DNA from: Thermosporothrix hazakensis | Lineage (GTDB): Bacteria; Chloroflexota; Ktedonobacteria; Ktedonobacterales; Ktedonobacteraceae | Reading direction: 5' to 3' | NCBI RefSeq assembly: GCF_003253565.1 | Contig: NZ_QKUF01000005.1 | Coordinates: forward strand, 231,383 to 295,382 | DNA length: 64,000 nt | In this document: one piece after another, positions 44,450 to 53,075 of the stretch | How the letters are laid out: the number at the start of each line of letters is the position of its first letter | Numbering within the stretch: position 1 is the first letter of the stretch | The notes under the pieces: generated by a model | The model's input: only the letters and a program-made list of their open reading frames with translations | Databases searched by the model: none | What the model was told of the DNA's origin: nothing | Program-made: the position numbers and the translations under genes

Positions 44450-45505
44450 ATGAAAAAAATCAGGTTGCCGAAAACGAGAAAAGCTCGTGTTCTCTACGGG
44501 ATAGGAGGAAGTCTTCTCATCCTGATTCTTCTAGTTATTGCCATCAACACGATCAATCATCTCTCAAGAGGACGGACGATCCAGTCTACTGTTCTTCCGT
44601 CCAGTATCCAGACCGATTCAAGTACTGGCAAACCCACACTGACAAACACCAACGGCAAAAACGCTATGCCGCCCTCAAAAGAGCAGACAGACACCTCATC
44701 CACTACCACCCCGCAACAGCTCATCAAAAGCCTGAACGTCTCAATGGAGTTTCAGGACCCAACGAAGACAGCAAAAGAGCTGGAGCACTGGATTATGCAG
44801 ACCGATCCTAAAGCCAGCAGCGAAGGCATTCAATATCAACGCTCATATACATCTGCATACGTCATCACAATGACCTTTTCGGTGCAGGCAAACATCTACC
44901 CACAAGTACGAGCCTATTTAACCGACTATGCCAAACAACATCAGGGACAACTGCTGTCTCTGCAGGAGGCCATTCAAGATGTGACAGATAGCACAATTGA
45001 TCTGAAATCCCGGATCAAGAATCTGGAAGTTGAGCGGGACCGCCTGAACACACTAATGAAGCAGGCAACCGAGATGGCTGATATTCTTGCCATAGAGGAA
45101 AAGCTATCAACGGTTGAAACCGATATCGAGCGCTATCAAACGCAACTCGATTCCCTATCCAAACAAACGACAATGTATCCGGTGACGATCACCCTGTCAC
45201 CCCTAAACACAACAGTTCCCACAACGCCCGATACTCCTTCCTGGAATATTGGCGAGGTGTTCGCGGAGGCATGGAGTGCGTCTCTGGAATTTGCTCAGAC
45301 ATTAATCAGTATTGTCATCTGGCTCCTGGCCTTCAGCATCTACCTGATTCCGCTCGCGCTCATTGTCTGGTTGATTCGGATGTTCCAGAAAAAACGTGTT
45401 CAGACCATCGCTCCCAAGATAGCGACAACCGCACCGGTGGAACCCCATACCTTCGAGCCAGCAGAGCCCGATAACGAGAAACAGCCTGCCGAACTCACTA
45501 AATAA
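44450..45505 (+). CDS. DUF4349 membrane protein
   Basis: A 351-residue protein with an N-terminal signal anchor (residues 16-35) and a low-complexity Ser/Thr linker. The DUF4349 extracellular domain follows, with a coiled-coil (LKSRIKNLEVERDRLNTLMK; EKLSTVETDIERYQTQLDSL). The C-terminal helix (AQTLISIVIWLLAFSIYLIPL) then leads to a cytoplasmic tail. The family is common in Gram-positive bacteria and has no settled function. Monocistronic. Confidence 0.87.
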   Translation: MKKIRLPKTRKARVLYGIGGSLLILILLVIAINTINHLSRGRTIQSTVLPSSIQTDSSTGKPTLTNTNGKNAMPPSKEQTDTSSTTTPQQLIKSLNVSMEFQDPTKTAKELEHWIMQTDPKASSEGIQYQRSYTSAYVITMTFSVQANIYPQVRAYLTDYAKQHQGQLLSLQEAIQDVTDSTIDLKSRIKNLEVERDRLNTLMKQATEMADILAIEEKLSTVETDIERYQTQLDSLSKQTTMYPVTITLSPLNTTVPTTPDTPSWNIGEVFAEAWSASLEFAQTLISIVIWLLAFSIYLIPLALIVWLIRMFQKKRVQTIAPKIATTAPVEPHTFEPAEPDNEKQPAELTK

Positions 45506-45518
45506 TATCGAAAAACAA

Positions 45519-45548
45519 GGGAGTAGAGCGTGCAGCCTCCACTCCCTG
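45519..45548 (+). terminator. Hairpin after the DUF4349 gene
   Basis: AGGGAGT and ACTCCCT around a 16-base loop. There is no T-run. Confidence 0.5.
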
Positions 45549-45587
45549 CCCTCTTCTCTTGCTATAATACGGCAAAACAAAGAAGAG

Positions 45588-46151
45588 ATGGAGAACACCG
45601 TTTTGCAACAAGAGCAACTCACAGTCTACCTTCAGCGACAGCAGCATATCAGTGAAGAAGAGGCATTATGGCACCTGCTACGCATGCAGCTAAACTGCTA
45701 TCTGATCCAGGAGCTTCCCCCGCTTGAGTTGGTAACCTCGGTTCGGTGCATCGTCTTTCAAGAGGAACAGGTTCTTGTCGTCAAAAATCCTTTCAACGTG
45801 CATATTCAGCCAGGCGGAAGGCGCGAGCAAGGAGAAAGTCTGGAAGAGTCATTGCGGCGCGAACTCCTTGAAGAGACCGGTTGGGAGATCCAACAACCCT
45901 CGCTTCTGGGAGTCAAGCATTTTCACCATATAACCCCCAGACCGGAAAACTACCAGCACCCTTATCCTGACTTCCTGCAACTCGTCTATTGTGCCCGGGC
46001 AACGCTCTATAGACCAGAAGCAAAAGAGGTTGACGGCTTTGAACTCGGGGCGGATTTCCTCCCTGTTGCTGAGGTGAAACAGCTTACCCTGACTGCCAAC
46101 GAGCGCATTTTCCTGGAAACCGCGCTACAAACACTCGGCATTTGCGACTAG
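45588..46151 (+). CDS. Nudix hydrolase
   Basis: A 187-residue pyrophosphohydrolase. The Nudix box is canonical: GGRREQGES then LREL-type REL with EETGW (residues 76-99). A 45-residue N-terminal helical extension precedes the domain. The start is ambiguous: ATG at 45588 lies only about 15 bases after a likely TATAAT promoter (45563-45568), while TTG at 45603 has GGAG nine bases upstream. The gene ends three bases from the convergent next gene with no terminator between them. The substrate is unknown. Confidence 0.87.
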   Translation: MENTVLQQEQLTVYLQRQQHISEEEALWHLLRMQLNCYLIQELPPLELVTSVRCIVFQEEQVLVVKNPFNVHIQPGGRREQGESLEESLRRELLEETGWEIQQPSLLGVKHFHHITPRPENYQHPYPDFLQLVYCARATLYRPEAKEVDGFELGADFLPVAEVKQLTLTANERIFLETALQTLGICD

Positions 46152-46154
46152 TCT

Positions 46155-46691
46155 CTAAGCAAGCGCGTCAAGCATCGCCCGAATAAAGCCGACAGCAACC
46201 GCAACCCAGTCGAATTCCCGGGTCCAGGCCACCCATTCCTGCTGGGTTGGCCATCCGGGTCGATAGCGGCTCACCATCTCGCGTGGCATCATAATCGCCC
46301 ACTTACTCCCCTCACCCAGACCACCCGGGGTCAGACGAACACAGATATTAAAGACATTCTCCTGTGGCAAGCGCTTTTTCCAATCAGGCATTGTCTTCAG
46401 CAGCGCCTCCTGTCTCCACTGTGTAAACAGGACTGGCTTCTCTTCCCCGGCCTCCTGACGCACCGTCGTCACCTGCCCGAGTACAACCGAGCGCTCCCAC
46501 TCAGGAAATCGTAGCCAGACCGAATAGCGATACTCATTCAGCCCCATCCCCACCAGAAACGCCTCGCGTCCTTCGCGGGTTAAACGTCGTTCAGTATCAT
46601 TCTGCCAGAACTGCACCATTGCATCGAGTCGTTTTCGTTTCTCTGCTTCACTGGCCTTTGCCAGCGGCCCCGTAGCCGATGGATATTCCAT
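46155..46691 (-). CDS. Conserved-looking cytoplasmic protein of unknown function
   Basis: Not recognised. It has 178 residues and no signal or membrane segment, with many Trp and Arg residues (WQNDTERRLTREGREAFLVG, WPTQQEWVAWTREFDWVAVA). The composition is that of a folded globular protein. It lies 22 bases after the pseudouridine synthase gene on the same strand and may be co-transcribed with it. Confidence 0.65.
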   Translation of the reverse strand: MEYPSATGPLAKASEAEKRKRLDAMVQFWQNDTERRLTREGREAFLVGMGLNEYRYSVWLRFPEWERSVVLGQVTTVRQEAGEEKPVLFTQWRQEALLKTMPDWKKRLPQENVFNICVRLTPGGLGEGSKWAIMMPREMVSRYRPGWPTQQEWVAWTREFDWVAVAVGFIRAMLDALA

Positions 46692-46712
46692 ATTCGCTCT
46701 TCCTTTCAGCTT

Positions 46713-47627
46713 CTATTCCAGTGCTCTAGAACCAGCGGGCATCTCCCGTTGTAACCAGTCCTGCAAATCGAGAGATAAAGGTGCAACAAAGGTTCGTTCT
46801 TGCTTTTCAGGATAATGTCTCACAGTGATACTTCTTGCATGTAAGAACTGACGTGTCAGGCCAAGCTGTTTAGCCTGCTCCGTCGCATAGAGCTGATCGC
46901 CGACAATCGCCCATCCAATTGCCGCGAGATGAGCGCGTATCTGATGCGTTCTCCCAGTGATTGGATGCACGTTCAGCAACGCAAAGCCACGCTCAACAGC
47001 CAGTACCGTACAGGCTGTCAGCGCGTCCTGCCCACCCTCAATGACAACGCAGCGCCGATAATCCTCGGGATCACGCCCCAGAGGGCCCTGAATCACAAAT
47101 TCGCAGCCCTGGCATATCACCTGATCTGGCGATCCTTCTAACGGCACAAGCTCTCTATTCTGGCTGATTGAGACCGTACAGGTCGTTCGAGGGCGCGTCC
47201 ACTCGGGTGCCCCCTGAGACACAACCGCAAGATAGCTCTTCTGAATCGAGCGCTCCTCAAACTGTTTGACCAGAAAACGGCGCGAACGCTCTGTACGAGC
47301 CAGTAATACCACGCCCGAGGTATCCTTATCCAGACGATGTAACAAACAAGGACGAGGCAGCAGCCCTTCTTCTCGGTCGATCCTCTCATACATCTTTTGC
47401 CGCAGCATAGCCTGCACCTCAAGCGGCGCTTGTGCCCACTCCGGTTTATCTGGCGGTCGAGGAGGCGTCCAGCTCTCTTGCTCCTGACAGGCTAGCAGTG
47501 CTAAGATAGCATCCCACATCGTGCCATCTGCATGCTTATATGTCGGATGAATAACCAGCCCTGCCGGTTTATTCACAGCAAGGAGATAGTGATCTTGATA
47601 AATTACCGGGATATGAACCATTTCCAT
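46713..47627 (-). CDS. RluA-family pseudouridine synthase
   Basis: Converts uridines to pseudouridine in rRNA or tRNA. VIYQDHYLLAVNKPAGLVIHP opens the catalytic domain, and LLHRLDKDTSGVVLLART carries the catalytic Asp. HPITGRTHQIRAHLAAIGWAIVGDQLY is the C-terminal signature. No N-terminal S4 domain is present, as in RluA/TruC-type enzymes. The frame is open to 47696. ATG 47627 or ATG 47621 begins just before the domain; neither has a strong ribosome site, so the start is uncertain. Confidence 0.9.
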   Translation of the reverse strand: MEMVHIPVIYQDHYLLAVNKPAGLVIHPTYKHADGTMWDAILALLACQEQESWTPPRPPDKPEWAQAPLEVQAMLRQKMYERIDREEGLLPRPCLLHRLDKDTSGVVLLARTERSRRFLVKQFEERSIQKSYLAVVSQGAPEWTRPRTTCTVSISQNRELVPLEGSPDQVICQGCEFVIQGPLGRDPEDYRRCVVIEGGQDALTACTVLAVERGFALLNVHPITGRTHQIRAHLAAIGWAIVGDQLYATEQAKQLGLTRQFLHARSITVRHYPEKQERTFVAPLSLDLQDWLQREMPAGSRALE

Positions 47628-47849
47628 GAGCTGAGTATAGATTTCCAGAAAAAGAGCGTCAATAGGGAGAGTGAACCAATAGTCCTGGTATACCAAACAG
47701 GGCAGGGAAGCGGGGTCAGAAATCAGGTGCGTGCCCCTGGTTCTGGCATATCTCTACTACCGTATTTTCCTCCATGTACAAGCATGATAGAATGGTAACA
47801 AACATTTGCTAAGAAACACTATTGCAAGCAAATAAAGAGGTCATAATAC

Positions 47850-48803
47850 ATGTCATCAATTCGCTATTTTGAAGAGCCGACATTGCGAAATCCCATTGCT
47901 ATTGTGGCGTTCAGCGGCTGGAATGATGCTGCCGAATCAGCCACAACAGTAATGAATCATCTCATCAACCTCTGGGCACCAACAAAAATAGCCGAGATAG
48001 AGAACGAGGACTTTTTTGTCTATACGGAGACCAGACCAACCCTCAAGTACGTCGAGAGAGGACGACGTGAGGTGATCTGGCCTACACATCGCTTTCTCGT
48101 TCATCGTGATCCAGAGCGCGACCGGGATATCATCCTCTTTCTTGGCCCCGAACCACAGTTGAAGTGGAAGACGTTCAGTAAAGCATTCCTGGAGGTCTGC
48201 CATCACTTCCACGTGTCGGAAATCGTGTTTCTTGGCGCTCTTCTTGCAGACATTCCCCATTCTATCAATGTTCCTGTTACCGGCTCTTCAGAAGATGCAG
48301 CCATTCAGCAGCGACTTCGCTCGTTTGATCTGCCAGCTTCCGATTATGAAGGCCCTACAGGTATTGTTGGGGTCCTGCATGAAGCCTGTCAGCAGGAAAA
48401 TATCGATGCTGTGAGCTTCTGGGCTGCCGCTCCGAACTACCTTGACACCGCGCCCAACATCAAAGTCGCCGCGGCCTTGCTCACCTACCTGAACAGGTAT
48501 CTGGAACTTGATCTGAACCTGAGTGTTGTCTATGCAGAGGCCGAGCGCTTTGAACAGCAGGTTACCGAAATGGTTGAAAGCGATCCCGAAGCCAGCGAAT
48601 ACGTTCGCCAGCTAGAGGAACAGATGGATGAGGATGAGGATGAGGATACCATATCCATATCTTTCAAACCAGATTTCCTTGAGGAAAGTAGCCCCCTGCC
48701 ACAGGCAGACCTGATTATTCGCGAGATCGAAGAACTACTTCGGAAAGAACGCGAAAAGAAACCGCAAAAACACTACGATGATGATGAAAAGGATTGCGAA
48801 TGA
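47850..48803 (+). CDS. PAC2-family protein
   Basis: A 317-residue protein related to the proteasome assembly chaperone PAC2 and bacterial/archaeal homologues. The RNPIAIVAFSGWNDAAESATTVMNHL opening and the LGALLADIPHS and TGIVGVLHEACQ segments are typical. A highly acidic stretch (MDEDEDEDTISISF) and a charged Lys/Asp C-terminus follow. Its stop overlaps the start of the acyl-CoA synthetase-like gene (ATGA), so the two are translationally coupled. The role in bacteria is not settled. Confidence 0.88.
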   Translation: MSSIRYFEEPTLRNPIAIVAFSGWNDAAESATTVMNHLINLWAPTKIAEIENEDFFVYTETRPTLKYVERGRREVIWPTHRFLVHRDPERDRDIILFLGPEPQLKWKTFSKAFLEVCHHFHVSEIVFLGALLADIPHSINVPVTGSSEDAAIQQRLRSFDLPASDYEGPTGIVGVLHEACQQENIDAVSFWAAAPNYLDTAPNIKVAAALLTYLNRYLELDLNLSVVYAEAERFEQQVTEMVESDPEASEYVRQLEEQMDEDEDEDTISISFKPDFLEESSPLPQADLIIREIEELLRKEREKKPQKHYDDDEKDCE

Positions 48804-50236
48804 ATAAAGAGCTCTACAATCTGAAAGAGATTCTTCATCCGCGTTCTGTCGCCATTCTGGGAGCCTCCCGCGCTCCCCAGAAATGGGGGCATGTTGCCGC
48901 CAAACAACTGATTCAGGGCGGCTTTCAAGGCGACATTTATCTGATAAACCCGACCAGCAAGGAGATCCTCGGGCGTCCAGTCTATCCTTCACTGCTCGAC
49001 GTTCCAGGACCTGTTGATCTGGCCGTCATCGCGACCGCATTTCCCCATGTTCCTCAAGCCGTTGACGATTGTATTGCACATGGCGTCAAAGGTATCGTCA
49101 TTATTACAGCAGGCTTTAGCGAAACCGGCCCCGAAGGGCGTGAGCTTGAACAGAAGCTGGTCGCTCGCTGCCGTGAGCACGGCATTCGGATTATCGGCAG
49201 CAATTGCATGGGGTTGTACGTTCATCAGTCAAAGGTCAACGCACTCGGCATGGTCTTTCCGCTACCTGAAGGCCCCATTGGCCTCGTCTCACAGAGCGGA
49301 AACCTGGGAATGTATTTCTACGCACAGGCCCATCTCGACGGTCTGGGCTTTACCACCTTCCTGAGCCTGGGCAACGCAGTTGATGTCAATTTCCCTGAGT
49401 GCATGCAGTATCTGGCCGACGACCCGAACACAACCGTAATCGCGGGCTATGTTGAAGCCATTGAGGAAGAGACGTTGCGCCAGGTTACGAAAGAGATGTA
49501 CGACCGAGGACACTACAAACCAGTCGTGATCCTGCTCAGCGGCGCAACAGAAGTCGGTGTACGCGCTGCTCTGGCACATACCGGTTCACATGCCACTGTG
49601 CGTCCGGATCATGATACCAGTCTGCTTGGCAGCGGCGTTGTGCGCGTGATTCGCTCAGACGAGCTTTTCCCGGTCGCTCAGGCGCTAGCAACACAGCCCC
49701 CCACGCCACATGGCGGACGACGCATCGCGATTATCGGTGATGGGGGCGGCAGCTCGGTCGCGACCGGCGATGCAGTCATCCGCGCAGGACTGGAAGTGCC
49801 CATTCTCAGCGAGGAAACGCAGCAAAAACTCCGAGCCCTGATGCCCGCCCGCGCTACCTCTACCAATCCGGTCGATGTCGCAGGTGCCGCTGATGAGGAT
49901 CCGCTTTCTTTCGCGCATCTGGCCGAGGTCTGTGTCAAAGATCCTGATATCGATGGCGTTATTATTACGGGCCTCTTCGGAGGCTATCGCTGGCTCCTTT
50001 CCGAAGAGTTTGGACCACGCGAGGAGGCCGCAGCGCGGGCAATTGGTGAGTTGGTTCGCCAGTATCAGAAACCAATCCTGATCCAGACCATCTACGCACG
50101 CCACGATATCCCGGCGCTCCGTATTCTGCGCGAAGAACGCGTGCCCTATTACGAGTCCGTTGAGATTACCTGCCGGGCTATGGCCGCGCTCTCCGAAGTC
50201 GGACAATTTCTGGAAAAGCAACAACAAGAAGCATAA
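48800..50236 (+). CDS. NDP-forming acyl-CoA synthetase, alpha-subunit-like
   Basis: A 478-residue protein with the CoA-binding domain (HPRSVAILGASRAPQKWG), the succinyl-CoA-ligase-like domain (GIRIIGSNCMGLY, GPIGLVSQSGNLG) and a third domain (GRRIAIIGDGGGSSVATGD, TNPVDVAGAADED). An AHTGSHA motif stands near the position of the phosphorylated His. The ATP-grasp beta subunit, normally fused or adjacent, is absent, so it would need a partner elsewhere or have another role. ATG 48800 overlaps the PAC2 stop. A strong terminator follows. Confidence 0.87.
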   Translation: MNKELYNLKEILHPRSVAILGASRAPQKWGHVAAKQLIQGGFQGDIYLINPTSKEILGRPVYPSLLDVPGPVDLAVIATAFPHVPQAVDDCIAHGVKGIVIITAGFSETGPEGRELEQKLVARCREHGIRIIGSNCMGLYVHQSKVNALGMVFPLPEGPIGLVSQSGNLGMYFYAQAHLDGLGFTTFLSLGNAVDVNFPECMQYLADDPNTTVIAGYVEAIEEETLRQVTKEMYDRGHYKPVVILLSGATEVGVRAALAHTGSHATVRPDHDTSLLGSGVVRVIRSDELFPVAQALATQPPTPHGGRRIAIIGDGGGSSVATGDAVIRAGLEVPILSEETQQKLRALMPARATSTNPVDVAGAADEDPLSFAHLAEVCVKDPDIDGVIITGLFGGYRWLLSEEFGPREEAAARAIGELVRQYQKPILIQTIYARHDIPALRILREERVPYYESVEITCRAMAALSEVGQFLEKQQQEA

Positions 50237-50252
50237 AAAAGCATACAGCGTT

Positions 50253-50288
50253 CAGAGGGAGGCGTGAACACGCTCATGCCTTCCTCTG
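50253..50288 (+). terminator. Bidirectional terminator
   Basis: CAGAGGGAGGC and GCCTTCCTCTG (one G-U pair) with a 14-base loop and T-rich plus side. Confidence 0.8.
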
Positions 50289-50297
50289 TTTTCTGCT

Positions 50298-51305
50298 TTA
50301 TATCTCAAAGGTCGCTTGTATGCGCCGCGTAATAGCATACGCCTCACTGACCATGCGCTCTATCAGCTCTCGCGTTGTTGGTATATCATGGATCAGGCCC
50401 GTCACCTGTCCCGCCCAGACAAACCCTTCATCTAACGCTCCCGCAAGCGCCGCCCGAACATTGACCGAGCCACGAATATAGGGCAACAGACGCTGGACAC
50501 GCTCTTCAGCAGGCAGAGCGTCCTGCTCCATCTCCTTTTCAACCTGAAGAATCTGCTCGACCCGGGTACCCTTGAGTGCTCGTGCTGGCCGTCCGATCGC
50601 TCGTTCAATGATCAGTGTATCGGTTTCCTGCGCCTCGATCAGCGCTTGCTGATAGTGTGGATGTGCGTTGCTCTCCTGTACCGCCACAAAGCGTGTTCCA
50701 AGCTCGACCCCATCAGCTCCCAAAGCCAGCGCAGCAGCCAACCCACGTCCATCAGCGATACCACCACTTGCCAGCACCGGAATCCTGACAGACTCGATCA
50801 CGCGTGGCGTCAAAACCATTGTACCGATATCGTCACGTCCGAGATGACCTCCCCCTTCAAAGCCGACTGCAATCACAGCATCCGCTCCAAGCGCTTCGGC
50901 CTTCTTCGCAGCACGTACACCCGCAACCAGCACCATTGTCTTCACCATCACCCCACTTTGCTGTATCCGCTTCAGGAGTTTCTCAGGGTTTCCGCCTGTA
51001 ATGCTGATGACAGCAGGTTTCTCTTCCAGAGCGGCATCAAGAAAGGGTTCCAGAGGAATGTGGCCGATCGGAAAATTAACACCGAAGGGCTTATTGGTCA
51101 AACGGCGAGCTTTCTGAATATTCTCCTGCAACTCCTGTGGCGTTTGAAAACAGGCACAGCCAATCTGCCCCAGGCCTCCGGCATTGGAGACTGCGGCCGC
51201 CAGTTCAGCAAAGGAAAGATGCGCCAGACCACCCTGCACAATGGGATAGCGAACTCCCACCAGTTCCGTAAAGCGCGTCTGCATTCGTTCGGGCAATTGT
51301 ACCAT
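50298..51305 (-). CDS. Nitronate monooxygenase / FabK-like flavoprotein
   Basis: An FMN-dependent TIM-barrel enzyme of 335 residues. VRYPIVQGGLAHLSFAELAAAVSNAGGLG opens the barrel, and GFEGGGHLGRDD and LASGGIADGRGLAAALALGADGVELGTRF are the FMN phosphate-binding and closing motifs shared by nitronate monooxygenases and FabK enoyl-ACP reductases. I cannot separate the two by eye. Monocistronic on the minus strand. Confidence 0.87.
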   Translation of the reverse strand: MVQLPERMQTRFTELVGVRYPIVQGGLAHLSFAELAAAVSNAGGLGQIGCACFQTPQELQENIQKARRLTNKPFGVNFPIGHIPLEPFLDAALEEKPAVISITGGNPEKLLKRIQQSGVMVKTMVLVAGVRAAKKAEALGADAVIAVGFEGGGHLGRDDIGTMVLTPRVIESVRIPVLASGGIADGRGLAAALALGADGVELGTRFVAVQESNAHPHYQQALIEAQETDTLIIERAIGRPARALKGTRVEQILQVEKEMEQDALPAEERVQRLLPYIRGSVNVRAALAGALDEGFVWAGQVTGLIHDIPTTRELIERMVSEAYAITRRIQATFEI

Positions 51306-51336
51306 TCTTCTCTATACCTCTTTCTGAAATAAAAAC

Positions 51337-51368
51337 GTGCCTGAAACGTTCTATCACATTTCAGGCAC
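51337..51368 (-). terminator. Terminator after the small membrane protein gene
   Basis: GTGCCTGAAA and TTTCAGGCAC pair around a 12-base loop, followed on the minus strand by GTTTTTA. Confidence 0.8.
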
Positions 51369-51404
51369 ACCAATCAATTGTGGTTCAAATCGCATTATCT
51401 TTTC

Positions 51405-51692
51405 CTACATCAGAAGAGCGAGCCCGAGTACAAAAAGCAATACAATCACTATCAGCAGAGCGAAAAGCAGTACGGTAATCCTGCGGACATAGACCTTCGC
51501 CATGCTCCCCTCTGAACCGAGCATGTCATAGTATTCCTCTTCTGCAACCACCTCCTGGCTTAATGCAATCAACTCGCGAGTATGTTCAACTGGTTTTAAA
51601 GCCCCTTTTGCATGCAAGTACATATTAAATCGCACACCAGCAACGATTAATAACACGGGCATTACCAGTCCTAATAAGCCAAGCCAGTTCAT
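51405..51692 (-). CDS. Small two-helix membrane protein
   Basis: Not recognised. It has 95 residues, with one helix near the N-terminus (GLLGLVMPVLLIVAGVRF), a charged 45-residue loop and a C-terminal helix (ITVLLFALLIVIVLLFVLGLALL). Both ends would lie on the same side. The frame is open to 51806, but ATG 51692 has GAGGGACGG upstream and starts directly at the first helix. The htrA terminator lies 100 bases upstream. Confidence 0.6.
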   Translation of the reverse strand: MNWLGLLGLVMPVLLIVAGVRFNMYLHAKGALKPVEHTRELIALSQEVVAEEEYYDMLGSEGSMAKVYVRRITVLLFALLIVIVLLFVLGLALLM

Positions 51693-51791
51693 GATTTCAC
51701 CGTCCCTCTGGCACGCAGCCAGCACTACAGGGGCTCGTATTTCAGCATATCTATTCACTTTGACGCTGAAGCGATGCAAAAATAAAAAAAA

Positions 51792-51831
51792 AAGGTCGTC
51801 TTTCAAAGATCTTTTTCGAGATGACGACCTT
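51792..51831 (-). terminator. htrA terminator
   Basis: AAGGTCGTC and GACGACCTT pair; on the minus strand the stem is followed by a run of ten T. Confidence 0.9.
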
Positions 51832-51870
51832 CTTACTTGCTCTTTTACAGGATAAATCGCTTCTTACTGC

Positions 51871-52845
51871 TTACAACACAGCGGTTACTTTGCGCGAGGT
51901 CCCCTCACGCAAGAAGCCAAGCACGATCCGGTCTCCCGCTCCATGACTGCGAACGACCTGCTGTAGATCTTTTGGCTCAGTCACTACATGTTCATCAGCC
52001 GAAACAATCACATCCCGTCGCCTCAATTGTGCCCGCTCAGCAGGACTCTCACGCCGCACCTCTACAATCTCCATACCATAACGAGAGCGCAATCGATACT
52101 TTTGTCTCAGTGCCTCATCAATCAGCACTCGCATACCGCCAACTCCAAGCGAGACCCCAGATAGCGACGCCGCCTCCTGCTTCTGCATAATCCGCACAAT
52201 CGCATCTTTGACTGTCTCTAACGGCACCGAGAAGCCAAGCCCCTGCGCCATCGGCATCATTGCCGTCGTAATGCCAACGACGCGCCCCAGACTATCAACC
52301 AGCGGGCCGCCGGAATTGCCGGGATTGATAGAGGTATCCGTTTGAATAAGATGTTCCATCTTATACTTGCCGGGTACATCCAGTGTGCGATCAAGGGCAC
52401 TGACCACACCAGCCGTAACTGTCCAGTTCAATCCATAGGGATTCCCAACCGCAACCACCAATTGCCCTACCCGCAAAGGAGCTTTCCCAAGTTCAGCAAC
52501 GGGAAGCCGATCGGCCCCAATACGCAGAATCGCAACATCTACTGAAGGATCACTTCCTACAAGACCTGCATCAAAGGTGCGCCCGTCGGCCAGCGTCACC
52601 CGAATTCGGCGAGCATATTCGACCACGTGCGCATTCGTGAGGATCTGTCCATCTGAGGAATAGATGAAGCCGGAACCAATGCCGCCCCCATACTCAGGGC
52701 GAGCCGTAAACCGCCCGTACCGCTCATGCTCAACGTCTATCCGTACCACGGCAGGGCCCACACGCTCCGCCGCAGTGATAACCGCGTGAGAATAAGCGTC
52801 AAGCGCTTCCGTATCTTTCTCGAAGATTGCCATAGCTGGTACCAT
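51871..52845 (-). CDS. HtrA/DegP-type serine protease with PDZ domain
   Basis: A 324-residue trypsin-fold protease. The triad is His73 (TNAHVV), Asp103 (VDVAIL) and Ser178 (NPGNSGGPLVD). The PDZ domain spans about 228-322 (ESPAERAQLRRRDVIVSADEHVV). Bacterial HtrA proteins normally carry a signal peptide or membrane anchor; this sequence begins almost at the protease domain and has neither, so it would be cytoplasmic. Starts at 52845 or at the in-frame ATG 52833 both lack an anchor. Monocistronic. Confidence 0.9.
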   Translation of the reverse strand: MVPAMAIFEKDTEALDAYSHAVITAAERVGPAVVRIDVEHERYGRFTARPEYGGGIGSGFIYSSDGQILTNAHVVEYARRIRVTLADGRTFDAGLVGSDPSVDVAILRIGADRLPVAELGKAPLRVGQLVVAVGNPYGLNWTVTAGVVSALDRTLDVPGKYKMEHLIQTDTSINPGNSGGPLVDSLGRVVGITTAMMPMAQGLGFSVPLETVKDAIVRIMQKQEAASLSGVSLGVGGMRVLIDEALRQKYRLRSRYGMEIVEVRRESPAERAQLRRRDVIVSADEHVVTEPKDLQQVVRSHGAGDRIVLGFLREGTSRKVTAVL

Positions 52846-53075
52846 ACCTTCTTTGTGGAACCATCATCAGTACCGATATGTGCGAGGCTATGACTCTCCT
52901 ATTTCTCTCAAGTGATCTCTATTGTATCACAATAGCAGCATGCGCAAGCCCGAAAAACAAGCTACTACCACAAATCGGAAATACCTTATAATATGTATTT
53001 AAACGGAACACAACCAATTCTATCCACTCTTCTATTGTAAGAGAAGAGCCAATCAGAGAAGGAGTCTTACACTCA

